Of a stretch of DNA of 64,000 bases, positions 53,650-61,823 are shown in pieces. The notes under the pieces are model-generated. The model was not told the DNA's origin. It worked only from the letters and a program-made list of their open reading frames with translations, and made no database searches. Source of the DNA: Burkholderiales bacterium (GTDB lineage Bacteria > Pseudomonadota > Gammaproteobacteria > Burkholderiales > JAHFRG01); NCBI GenBank assembly GCA_035518095.1, contig DATIXX010000041.1, forward strand, positions 120,415 through 184,414. Direction: 5' to 3'. The position numbers and the translations under genes are program-made. Every line of letters starts with the position of its first letter. Positions within the stretch are counted from its first letter, which is position 1.

Positions 53650-56142
53650 TCAGGCTGCGCCCAAGACAAGGGGCAGGCCGTGGGCGGGTGGGCATTCACA
53701 CGTGGCTCGCGGTAAAGCGAGATGGAAACCGTGATGACTGGCGAGGGCGAGCATATGATCCACCTCTGCCAACGACACGTTGTAGCCGACACCAAAATCA
53801 CGGGTCTCGCCCGACAAGGCCAACAGGATAGTTTCCGCCAAGCAGGCGAGTGTGACGCCGGTGGGTAAGTTATTAAGATTTCCGACTCCAAACTTGAGTC
53901 TGGAATCCGGTAACGCCACGTGACCGCCATCAAAAACGAAAAGGTCATGGCGAGCCCGAATTGCCGCTGAAGTGTCGGGCGGTTTGGCCACGTCGCAGAT
54001 GATAGTGCCTGGCGCAAGCGATGCGGCTTCCAGCGCTGGTCGGGCGGCGGCTGTCGCCGATAAAATGACTTGGCAGTCTTTGAGTACCGAGGTGTCGTTG
54101 GCAATTTCAATCGCGGGCAGTGTGGTTCTAAGTTCATCGGCCAAGGTTTGCAGCCCCGCGACTGTCCGGCTCGGGTTACCCACCAAAATAAGGCGCCGGA
54201 GCTGCTCGCGCGCGAGCAGACGCGCACAAAGGCTGCCGACCGACCCGCGCGCGCCGACTACGGCTGCGCTAACGTGGCTCAGGCGAATATGCCGCGCTTC
54301 CGCTGCGGCCAGGGTCGCTTTTACCGCCATTCCTGCGGTAAGCACATTGCCGGTCGTAATTGAAGGTCCCCGTCCGCAAGCTGAAAGTCCGCGTCGGCTG
54401 TAGGGAGCGGTATGCCCGCCGAGACCGACAACGCGTACTCCCAAACTTGCCGCCAGATCGACTGCCCTGTTGATATCCCGGCTGATCTCGCGCAGGCCGC
54501 GCAGCGCCATTTCCTCAGGCAGGATCGGCAGTGCCAAGATGAGCCCGTCGACACTCTCGCCAGTAGCTGAATGAACAGTCGGGGCACGCATGACAACCCC
54601 TGGAGCGAACGCGCTGGTGTAGTCGCACACCTTCCGCAAAACCTCATTACTGAAGCCGCGAAGCGACGGGTTGGTGACTGCAACATCCTCAGGGCGGGTG
54701 TAGTGAGCCAGCCATGCGTACTGCGGTTTCGGTGCGTCTTTGGGCACACGGGCGCGCAGTAGCGGCGCGGGGCCCGGACATGCAGTGTCGACTGCAAGGG
54801 GGTAGCCGTCAAACGCACCGATTGCCCCCAGGATGGTGCTGGTCGTGTCGTGCTGCAGCGCCTGGAAAACTCCATCCATCGCATCGAGCGCAATCTTCAA
54901 TTCTTGGTCCGAGATGATGAGCGGAGGCGTTATTCGAATGACGTCGGAATTCCCAAGGGTTGGAAGCACCAGGACCGAACCCAATTCGGCGAGCGTTGCC
55001 GCCACGGCATAGCTGTATAGCCCCTGATTCGCAAAAAAGGACAAGAACGTGCCCTGTCGTTCTGTGGGGGAACGCAACTCGATAGCGCTCATGAGCCCGC
55101 GTCCGCGCACGGCGGCAATAATCTGCGGGTAGCGGGTGGCCATCTGATTCAGACGCTCCAACAGCGTCGCGCCCTTACGGCGCACTTCTGCGCAAAACCC
55201 ATTACTCGTCAGTATTTCCAGTACGGTCAAACCGACTCGGCACGCGACATTATTGTTTGCAAACGTGGACGAGTGCAGTAGCGAGAACTGCTCATCCCAA
55301 AACGCGGGCGAGCTGAAGCAGCCACTGAGCGGGAATAAACCGCCACCAAGTGCTTTTCCCAGCAACAACACGTCAGGCTCGATCCCATCGTATTCACAGG
55401 CGAAAAGTCGCCCAGTCCGGCCCAGACCCGTTTGAATTTCGTCCAGGACCAGTGCTACGCTGTGCTGCAAACACAGACGTCGCACGCGCTTTAGATATCC
55501 GGCTGGTGGAAGATGAACCCCGCGCTCCCCCTGTATGGGTTCAAGAAAAAAGGCCGCAATTTTGTCTGCGTCGCGGCTTAATCGATCCTCGAGCGCGTCC
55601 GCGTCACCGAACTCTATAAACTCAACACCGGGCAACGGTGGACCAAATGGCTCGGAGTATTGCCGCTGTCCGGTGAGCGCCAGAGCGCCCATGGTCTTCC
55701 CGTGAAAGGAGCCGGTTGCAGCCAGAATGATGGATCGGCCGGTACGTCCGCGGACCAGTTTGATCGCTGCCTCAACGGCTTCCGCGCCCGAAGTTGTGAA
55801 TACGCCGCGGGATAAATTTCCCGGTGCAATTTCCGTAAGCGCCCGGGCGAGAGCTTCGGCATGACAGGCTCGAAAAGGCTGAACCATGGCCGGTTCGCTA
55901 CTGTCCAGCGCCGTGCGTGCCGTTTCGATTACTTTGGGCGCGTTGTGTCCAAGGGCCAGCACTCCGTATTGAGCGTAGCAGTCGAGGAAATGCCTGCCGT
56001 CCGCGTCCACGAGCCAGACTCCGTCGGCATAGTCCCACGCATGGTCCATTCGTAGCAGCGTGAGCAGCCGGCGTAGCGTCGGATTGAGTCGACTCGTGGC
56101 GTTACCTTGCGCGCGTTTAAGCATGATAACTCGCCGAGGCAA
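53650..56142 (-). CDS. Class III aminotransferase fused to acyl-ACP reductase-like domain
   Basis: The 830-residue fusion has an N-terminal class III PLP transaminase (about residues 20-430) with TSGAEAVEAAIKL, DEIQTGLGRTG (234-244) and the PLP lysine K263 in LLLGKALGGG. After a linker, residues about 470-815 match cyanobacterial acyl-ACP reductase: SATGESVDGL, GLGGHTAPYS, ITTGNVLTAG, the nucleotide site VVGARGSVGS (628-637) and the acyl-forming cysteine in TLACLAETILL (C767). Predicted route: acyl-ACP or acyl-CoA to aldehyde, then to a long-chain amine, in one polypeptide. It is the first gene of the minus-strand arm. Confidence 0.9.
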   Translation of the reverse strand: MPRRVIMLKRAQGNATSRLNPTLRRLLTLLRMDHAWDYADGVWLVDADGRHFLDCYAQYGVLALGHNAPKVIETARTALDSSEPAMVQPFRACHAEALARALTEIAPGNLSRGVFTTSGAEAVEAAIKLVRGRTGRSIILAATGSFHGKTMGALALTGQRQYSEPFGPPLPGVEFIEFGDADALEDRLSRDADKIAAFFLEPIQGERGVHLPPAGYLKRVRRLCLQHSVALVLDEIQTGLGRTGRLFACEYDGIEPDVLLLGKALGGGLFPLSGCFSSPAFWDEQFSLLHSSTFANNNVACRVGLTVLEILTSNGFCAEVRRKGATLLERLNQMATRYPQIIAAVRGRGLMSAIELRSPTERQGTFLSFFANQGLYSYAVAATLAELGSVLVLPTLGNSDVIRITPPLIISDQELKIALDAMDGVFQALQHDTTSTILGAIGAFDGYPLAVDTACPGPAPLLRARVPKDAPKPQYAWLAHYTRPEDVAVTNPSLRGFSNEVLRKVCDYTSAFAPGVVMRAPTVHSATGESVDGLILALPILPEEMALRGLREISRDINRAVDLAASLGVRVVGLGGHTAPYSRRGLSACGRGPSITTGNVLTAGMAVKATLAAAEARHIRLSHVSAAVVGARGSVGSLCARLLAREQLRRLILVGNPSRTVAGLQTLADELRTTLPAIEIANDTSVLKDCQVILSATAAARPALEAASLAPGTIICDVAKPPDTSAAIRARHDLFVFDGGHVALPDSRLKFGVGNLNNLPTGVTLACLAETILLALSGETRDFGVGYNVSLAEVDHMLALASHHGFHLALPRATCECPPAHGLPLVLGAA

Positions 56143-56778
56143 TTTCTCCCCGAAAGATCGCGGTGGTTTCCGACAAGCGAGACCGGGTCAAGCAGTGTCT
56201 AGATATGTGGATGCGGTCGCGGACGGATACTGCTATTTCTGACCGCCAGAGTGAATCGGCACCGGTGCAAATTTGAGAGTTGCGTTGAGCCGATATTTTC
56301 TTTCTGGGGGCCCGCAAGGCCATTTCACCCGAGCCCTGTGCGCCTGCAAGCTGCATGGGAAAAGACCTCAGCCCGAACGGCCTGAGATCCGCGAACTGAC
56401 GGGAATCTACCAATTGAGTAGCGCCAAATCGGCTCTCGATGAAAGCATAGAGAACCGCGCCGTGATCAGGACGGCAGACATCAGGACCGGACTTAGCCGT
56501 TTCCAACCTACGCCGGGGATTAAGATGGGGTTGTGGGATGTGAAAAAACATGCGCCTCCAGATGTTGTGCCGTTGCGGCCACCGGCGGTTTTGCCGGGTC
56601 TGGTCAATAATCTGCCGCAAAGCGCATTACGGATGGCATACGGTTCGGTTACAGATTGCTTACATCTGTCCAGATCCGACTTGTAAGCGATCTGTAACCA
56701 ATCTGTTAGCGTTTGGTATGTGGCGGCACGGTATGGTGCCTGTTAGGACCAGAACAACCGCATGGGCTAAATCTCATC
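56143..56778. promoter_or_regulatory. Divergent promoter region of the island gene cluster
   Basis: A 636-bp gap separates the two arms of the cluster. Frames on both strands (longest 137 and 167 codons) show no recognised domain. Its right 80 bp hold the inverted repeat at 56647-56699 and extra ATCTGT copies, which fits shared regulation of both arms. No regulator gene is in the cluster. Confidence 0.6.
56647..56699. promoter_or_regulatory. Operator-like inverted repeat
   Basis: Arms GGTTACAGATTGCTTACA (56647-56664) and TGTAAGCGATCTGTAACC (56682-56699) pair at 17 of 18 positions across a 17-bp spacer. Related words recur nearby: ACAGAT...ATCTGT at 56651-56669 and ATCTGT at 56701-56706. Symmetry and location, about 80 bp before the permease ATG, suggest a dimeric regulator site. 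The regulator is unknown; the motif could also be a hairpin in RNA. Confidence 0.6.
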
Positions 56779-58119
56779 ATGGTTTTTTCTGCAACCCAAA
56801 ATCAAACAGCGGTCGACTTACTGGAATACGTGGCCGTAAGCGCCGGCATGATGTTCGGGGCTTCTTGTTATTTGGTTCTTGGAGTTATCGCCGGAGCCAA
56901 TTCTGTTCGCTACACAGGCTTGGCGATTGCCATCGCGGCAACTTTATGCATAGCTGTAGCACTCGCTGTCGGAGAAATGGCCAGTCGCTTTCCATCAGCG
57001 CCCGGAATTCGCACTTACCTGAAACGCGCATTCGGGGACGAGTTCAGTCTCTTTTTTACTTACCTGTCGCTGTTGGTCGTTATCCTTTTTGCGGGTATTG
57101 AGATCAAGGTGTTCTGCGATGCCTGGTGGCCGGGCACCGCACCGCATGCGCGCGCCCTGGCGACGTTCGCTATGATTTGCTTTCTGGGCTACCTGAACAT
57201 CACAGGACGCGAACTGCCGCACCTTTTGCAGGTGCTTATTTGCTTTGCGCTTGTGGCCGGGACCATTGCACTATCCTGGGTTGCCATGACGAGATTCGAC
57301 ACGGCGCTTGCGTACGCGCCAAGTGCCCCGCAAGCATCATTTATGTCTTCCATTGGTATCAGCTTTTTTATATTTATTGGTTTCGAATGGGTGACGCCGA
57401 CAGCCAAGTCGCCCGAAGCGTCGCGATGGTTTATTCCGATAAGCATGGTCATCGCCATTGTGACACTTGCGATAACGTACCTATTATTTGCGTTGGCTCT
57501 GAAAGTGGCCTTGCCAAGCTCCGATTTGCTGCGATCCACGGTACCGCAGGTATTGCTTGGCGGGCGGCTGTTTCCCCACTATGGATTCCTGTTGACGCGG
57601 TGCCTGTCATTTTTGGCGTTGCTAACCATACTAAATGCAGGAGTCATTGGCGCTTCCCGGCTGCTTTACATCCTGGCCCGAGACCGATCATTCTTTGGGT
57701 GGCTCAATAAGCGCCTTTCGGTGCTCAATTCTAAAGGCGTACCTTCCGCGAGCGTTCTGTTGCTGTGCGGCCTGTGCCTGCTGTCCTCGATATTGGAGAT
57801 CTACTTCGACGCTGCGCAAAACGTCGCTCAGGTGTGCGCCGGCCTTTATTGCTTGGTCTACTGTGCTTTCGTTGCGTCACATATTCGGCTGCGCAAACGA
57901 CCTATCGATAAAGACTTGTTTCGCAGCCTTTTACCCACCAGTCTTTATTATGTATTGGCCGCCATCCTTTTAATGCTTGGCATTGCAACGTTTCTTGGTT
58001 CAGCGGACCATATTTCAACAAGACTCCCGTTGCTCACCCTGATTACCTTTTTGTCGGGTGCCGCCGCTGTTAGCGTAGCCAAGTCGCGGCGAATCGCACA
58101 ATTTCGGAAGACGTCATAA
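56779..58119 (+). CDS. APC-family amino acid permease
   Basis: The frame opens at 56713, but the ATG at 56779 (MVFSATQNQTAVDLLEYVAVSAGMMFGAS) better fits, giving 446 residues. There are about 12 hydrophobic segments. APC features are VSAGMMFGASCYLVLGVIAGANS near helix 1, and SFFIFIGFEWVTPTAKSPEASRWF near helix 6. It likely imports an amino acid or amine, perhaps a precursor for the cluster. It leads the plus-strand arm, 9 bp before the SCP2-like gene. Confidence 0.83.
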   Translation: MVFSATQNQTAVDLLEYVAVSAGMMFGASCYLVLGVIAGANSVRYTGLAIAIAATLCIAVALAVGEMASRFPSAPGIRTYLKRAFGDEFSLFFTYLSLLVVILFAGIEIKVFCDAWWPGTAPHARALATFAMICFLGYLNITGRELPHLLQVLICFALVAGTIALSWVAMTRFDTALAYAPSAPQASFMSSIGISFFIFIGFEWVTPTAKSPEASRWFIPISMVIAIVTLAITYLLFALALKVALPSSDLLRSTVPQVLLGGRLFPHYGFLLTRCLSFLALLTILNAGVIGASRLLYILARDRSFFGWLNKRLSVLNSKGVPSASVLLLCGLCLLSSILEIYFDAAQNVAQVCAGLYCLVYCAFVASHIRLRKRPIDKDLFRSLLPTSLYYVLAAILLMLGIATFLGSADHISTRLPLLTLITFLSGAAAVSVAKSRRIAQFRKTS

Positions 58120-58128
58120 GGCATAGTC

Positions 58129-58497
58129 ATGTCCGCACGGTCATCAACGTTGCCTCTTCCAGAAACACTAGAGCAATTTCGCACGAAGGTTAACGGCGAT
58201 TCTCGGCTGAGGAGCATTTTGCGAGATTGGGAGCCTGTAATTTTGATCGAGGTACTTAATACGGGGTGGAAGCAATATCTCCCCGTTCGCGACGGTCGCA
58301 TTACAGAGATTACGTCGGACTTCATGGATATTTCACATGTTGTCCGATTGCGATCGTCCGAGGAAACATTGGTTGCGATTTTTGACGGTAGATTCAATCC
58401 GCTGGAAGCATTTTTGAACGGCGAATTAGAAATATTTGCAACCGACGTTGATCAGGTGAAGCTAGACGCCATCAGCCTAGTGCTGTGGGGCGTATAA
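58129..58497 (+). CDS. SCP2-like small lipid-carrier protein
   Basis: The 122-residue soluble protein ends with VRLRSSEETLVAIFDGRFNPLEAFLNGELEIFATDVDQVKLDAISLVLWG, a pattern like the SCP2 sterol-transfer fold (hydrophobic pocket; F-x-G-x-x-P-x-x-A-F-L-x-G-E-L). SCP2 proteins bind or carry hydrophobic acyl ligands. In the island it would suit a lipid-tailed substrate for the diiron enzyme next door. Assignment is by pattern only. ATG 58129 follows AAGG. Confidence 0.68.
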   Translation: MSARSSTLPLPETLEQFRTKVNGDSRLRSILRDWEPVILIEVLNTGWKQYLPVRDGRITEITSDFMDISHVVRLRSSEETLVAIFDGRFNPLEAFLNGELEIFATDVDQVKLDAISLVLWGV

Positions 58498-58531
58498 AAC
58501 CTGGCACTTGGCATCGAACGGAGAGCCCATT

Positions 58532-59479
58532 ATGAACTTCAGCGATTCAAACCTGCCCGTGGATGCCGCGGCCCAACCCAGCCGAGACATACCTACATAT
58601 AGCGTTCAAGATTGGGGCGATGGCGGGTGGGATATTCAGCAGTGGCTGGAACGGACCGCGTGGCGAACATTGAAGGACACAAAATATGGCCACGCCGGGA
58701 TAGAGCAGGGCGTCTTACCCGAGCTCTTCAGCGAGGGACTGCTGAGACAGGTTTGTCTCATAGATATCGGCACGTTTATTGAAGCTGAGCGCACATCATT
58801 TGAGGCGGTGGCCGGTCTGCTGCGCTGCGCTCCGGATGAGAACAGCAAGATTTATCTCGGTACCCAAGTAATGGACGAATGCCGACATTTTGAGGTCTTT
58901 TGCCGGCGCATGGCTGATTTTGGCGTTACCCCGGAACGGCGCGACATGCTTGTAAAACGTTTTACGACTCCCGCGATCAGGAAATTCTACGACCTGGTGC
59001 TCGAACAAGTGGACAAACGGGACTTCATTGCCGGTTGCCTGGCGCAGAACATAATAATGGAAGGCATGTCCTATCCGGTTTACAGATATGAGATCAAATA
59101 CTGGTCCAAGATCGACCCGTCTTTGAGTCAAATCATTCGCGGCGCGTTCGCCGATGAAGTGCACCATGTTTCATATGGCGAAGCGATCATCAAGCATCAT
59201 ATAAGGGGACTCGATCCATCCAGGAAATCGAAGCTACAGAATCTGTTAAGCGAGTTTTCGAGATTGATGACGGAGGCTTTTGAGCAGGTCATCAGTCACT
59301 ATATTGGCTTGTACCAAGAATGTGCGAACCAGCATATGTCACTGATGGCCAATGTCGAAATTTTTCCAGGAAGGCTTATGTCTTCGGTGTCGGAGGAAGA
59401 TCAGGCACGCCTCCTCCTCGCGGAGATAAGCCGCGAGCATGCTCAGCGTGCAGCTCGAATTGGACTTACCGCAATTTGA
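58532..59479 (+). CDS. Ferritin-like carboxylate-bridged diiron oxygenase
   Basis: The ATG at 58532 follows GGAGA by seven bases, giving 315 residues (the frame opens at 58508). The ligand set is E84 (FIEAERTSFE), E116 and H119 (DECRHFEVF), E177 (IIMEGMSYP) and E209 and H212 (DEVHHVSYGE), an E-EXXH-E-EXXH diiron site with two identical 32-residue spacings. Related enzymes include AurF-type N-oxygenases, aldehyde deformylating oxygenase and the azoxy-forming VlmB. N- or C-oxidation of the amine is the favoured role. Confidence 0.87.
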   Translation: MNFSDSNLPVDAAAQPSRDIPTYSVQDWGDGGWDIQQWLERTAWRTLKDTKYGHAGIEQGVLPELFSEGLLRQVCLIDIGTFIEAERTSFEAVAGLLRCAPDENSKIYLGTQVMDECRHFEVFCRRMADFGVTPERRDMLVKRFTTPAIRKFYDLVLEQVDKRDFIAGCLAQNIIMEGMSYPVYRYEIKYWSKIDPSLSQIIRGAFADEVHHVSYGEAIIKHHIRGLDPSRKSKLQNLLSEFSRLMTEAFEQVISHYIGLYQECANQHMSLMANVEIFPGRLMSSVSEEDQARLLLAEISREHAQRAARIGLTAI

Positions 59480-59553
59480 TCCCGATAGAGGTGAAGACGT
59501 GATCGAACAACTCCTTTGCGAGGGCTAGCGGAGTAACTATTTTAGAGTGTGCC

Positions 59554-60117
59554 ATGGGAAAGTTCCTCTTGTTAATGCTTTTGTGGCTGCCAGCCTGTCT
59601 GCTGTTCCTGGCCTTCTACGAGTACGTGGGTCACCGATGGCCTCTGCACGAGCTGGATCGGCATACGCGGCGCCTCGAATTCGTATCGGACCACAAGGTG
59701 CATCACCGCCTCTACGCCCGTCGGTTCCAGGGCGACGAGGTGCCGGCCTGGTATGACGCCCTGCACGTACGCGGCCTAATTGCGTTGCTTTGGTCGGGCC
59801 TACTCATGATGCCGGTCTATGCCTGGTGGTCGAGGCCGCTGGCCGTTACGTTCGTGCTGTCAGCGGTCGCGCACGGAATTTTCTGGCAGTGGATCCACGT
59901 GCAGATGCACCAGCCGAGCTGCGCCTGGTTTACGGCGACCCGCTATTACCGCTTCGTCCGGGACTTCCATGCGGCTCATCACCGGCAGGCGCGAAGCAAC
60001 TACGGCTTCGTGTTCCCGCCGTTCTTCGACCGACTATTCGGCACAGAGGCAAGGAATCGCGCCGTGGACTCCGTCAGTTCGCTGCCGGTCCGATGGGGTG
60101 ATCGCGACCGGGTTTAG
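59554..60117 (+). CDS. Fatty acid hydroxylase / sterol desaturase superfamily membrane protein
   Basis: The 187-residue membrane protein has the histidine clusters of the integral membrane diiron family: HRWPLH (H27, H32), DHKVHHR (H47, H50, H51), HVQMH (H115, H119) and FHAAHHR (H139, H142, H143). Hydrophobic stretches lie at about residues 4-22, 72-92 and 97-114. The length is like carotenoid or fatty acid hydroxylases. It may hydroxylate or desaturate the acyl chain. It closes the plus-strand arm, 74 bp after the diiron gene. Confidence 0.85.
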   Translation: MGKFLLLMLLWLPACLLFLAFYEYVGHRWPLHELDRHTRRLEFVSDHKVHHRLYARRFQGDEVPAWYDALHVRGLIALLWSGLLMMPVYAWWSRPLAVTFVLSAVAHGIFWQWIHVQMHQPSCAWFTATRYYRFVRDFHAAHHRQARSNYGFVFPPFFDRLFGTEARNRAVDSVSSLPVRWGDRDRV

Positions 60118-60223
60118 ATCCTCCACTCGTCTGCGCGGCCAGATAATCCAAATTCCCAGTGTGGAGTAATTGAGCGCGATAACGCACCACTCTTGTCATA
60201 TGCTTTGCCTATTGATTCACTGT

Positions 60224-60963
60224 TTACGCTCGTACCGGGAGGTACACGGGTTGCCAGAAATACGATAGGAGCTCACGCTGCGGGCTGTCTTGGTCGGCAA
60301 CCTCCGTCAGCCCATTTTGAATCGCCTGCCTGCCCACGGCCAGATCAATCAAGCGACTAAGATGTCTCGCTTCCGCGAGAGGCGGCAGGGGGCTCGCGTT
60401 TTTATCGTTCCGGGTAGGCAAGTGGCGTGCCAATTCCTGGGCTGCAGCCTTGATCATCGAATCAGTTATGCGTCTCGCCTTGGAGGCAACGATGCCAAGA
60501 GCCAATCCAGGAAAAATGTAAGAGTTATTAGACTGGGCGATCCGAACCTTTGTATGAGCGACATTCACCGCTTGGAAGGCAGTACCCGTAGCGATTAGAG
60601 CGCGTCCCTGCGTCCAATCCATCAAGGTCCTGGGGTACAGCTTCGCCGGGCGACGTGGGATTGGAAATAGGAAAGATAACTGGGCGAGCCGCATGTTTGG
60701 CCATTTCTCGCGACTTGCTCGGTAAAAGCTCCCTTTGGCCGGACACTCCGATAAGGACCGAAGGCTTCACATGCCGGACCACATCCAGCAATGTGATCTC
60801 TCCGTTCGGTTGCCTCCGACCCTGCACTTCCTATTCTGCACGCGCAAAAGGTCGCTACTCAGGCCGCAAATCTTCAGCGTTCTCCGTAATTAGACCGGAG
60901 CGGTTGATACCATAAAAGCGCTGGCGCGCGGACGCTTCGGAAATGCCTTCATCTTGCATGTAC
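60224..60963 (-). pseudogene. NAD(P)-malic enzyme remnant
   Basis: Minus-strand fragments of malic enzyme are collinear in two frames: DEGISEASARQRFYGINRSGLI near the IS end, then [19 protein letters not shown] and [11 protein letters not shown], then a frameshift near 60645 to [15 protein letters not shown] and NSYIFPGLALGIVASKARRITD. At least two in-frame stops occur (LRPE-stop, RAE-stop), and the N-terminal half is missing. The gene is cut at the IS remnant. Original function was malate oxidative decarboxylation. Confidence 0.85.
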
Positions 60964-61719
60964 TGACTTGCCCTCCGTAGACGCTACCGGCCGACGTTAG
61001 TAAAGTCCGTTCCGGAAGGAGAAGCGGACCTGAAGAAGCGGTTTACGGAGCAGCAGACGATCGGGTTTTGGCCGGACGCCGAGGCCGGTGTGCCGGTCAA
61101 GGAGCTGTGCCGCAAGCATGCATTTAGCGACGCCGCGTTCTACAAGTGGCGTGCGAAATTCGGCGGATCGCAGATCAATGAAGCGAAGCGGTTGCGTGAG
61201 CTCGAAGCGGAGAACGCGAAGCTGAAGAAGTTGTTGGCCGAGGCGCACCTGGATGTAGGAGTACTCAAGCTGGCTTTCGGCGTAAAACGCTAAGCCCACA
61301 AGCGAAGCGGCAAGCGGTGATGCGGATGGCCCAAGGCCATTCGCCCCGACCAAGGGCCCGAGTTCACCAGCCGGGCGTTGGATCGCTGGGCCTATCAGCA
61401 GGGTGTGGACCTGAAGCTCATCGCCGCAGGCAAACCCACGCAGAACGCCTATATCGAGAGTTGCAACGGAAAATTTCGCGACGAGTGTCTGAACGACAAA
61501 TACTTCAGCAATCCCGCTCACGCTCAGGCGGTAATCGCTGCGTGGCGACGTGATTACAACGAGACCCTGCCGCACAGTTCGATAGGGCGAATGCCGCCTG
61601 CTGAATTTGCATTACGCCATCGATTGCGTACACGCAATGATGCAACACGGGAAATCATCCAATCTTGCAACCTTGGACTTTACGATCTGCCAAGCGGTAG
61701 CGCTAATAGGGGCAGGTCA
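60964..61719 (+). mobile_element. IS3-family element, internally deleted
   Basis: Left end TGACTTGCCCTCCGTAG (60964) and right end, read inverted, TGACCTGCCCCTATTAG (61719) are imperfect terminal repeats. Inside are a decayed orfA and the C-terminal part of orfB; the middle is deleted, leaving 756 bp against the usual 1.2-1.3 kb. No target duplication is evident. The element disrupts the malic enzyme remnant at the right end of the island. Confidence 0.78.
61030..61293 (+). pseudogene. IS3-family transposase OrfA remnant
   Basis: The frame carries the helix-turn-helix part KKRFTEQQTIGF...AEAGVPVKELCRKHAFSDAAFYKWRAKFGG and the leucine-zipper-like LRELEAENAKLKKLLAEAHLD, ending GVLKLAFGVKR. These are typical of IS407-group OrfA. 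The N-terminus lacks a clear start codon. Because orfB is mostly missing, the element cannot move on its own. Confidence 0.8.
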
Positions 61720-61746
61720 TCGTTTGCAGATTTAAAGCGTTGGTAA
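61342..61746 (+). pseudogene. IS3-family transposase OrfB C-terminal remnant
   Basis: The frame begins within the rve integrase domain (RPDQGPEFTSRALDRWAYQQGV) and holds the last catalytic Glu region (QNAYIESCNGKFRDECLND) with RRDYNETLPHSSIGRMPPAEFA. The first two catalytic Asp residues are deleted. The frame reads through the right terminal repeat to a stop at 61746. Confidence 0.82.
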
Positions 61747-61794
61747 GGGGCGTCGATGCAAGGCGGCACTGGCACAGATGTCGCCACGCGTATT

Positions 61795-61823
61795 TTGAAT
61801 GTTGGTAAAATAACGATTATGCT
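61795..61823 (+). promoter_or_regulatory. Sigma70-like promoter before trpG
   Basis: TTGAAT (61795-61800), a 17-bp spacer and TATGCT (61818-61823) form a good sigma70-like promoter just outside the IS remnant. The start would lie about 190 bp before the trpG ATG. It could drive trpG-trpD-trpC now that trpE is distant. Confidence 0.5.

Larger units (their letters stand above)
44781..61794. other. Accessory island separating trpE from trpGDC
   Basis: Between trpE and trpG lie 12 intact genes of a coherent lipid/amine-type cluster in two divergent arms, then a decayed malic enzyme and an IS3-type remnant. Related betaproteobacteria normally have trpE and trpG adjacent or nearly so, which is established knowledge of the region. 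The insertion boundaries, integrase and direct repeats were not found, so the mode of entry is unknown. The right boundary at 61794 is set by the IS remnant. Confidence 0.7.

Noticed and set aside
53972..54403. 143-codon plus-strand frame over the reductase domain
   Set aside because: Antisense to the conserved acyl-ACP reductase motifs, so a shadow.
56273..56686. 137-codon plus-strand frame in the divergent region
   Set aside because: No recognised domain, an overlapping antisense frame of similar length, and it runs into the operator-like repeat.
58532..59479. Simple cyanobacterial-style alkane pathway (AAR plus ADO)
   Set aside because: The diiron protein is longer with 32-residue ligand spacing, the reductase is fused to an aminotransferase, and amine-modifying genes surround it; kept only as an alternative.
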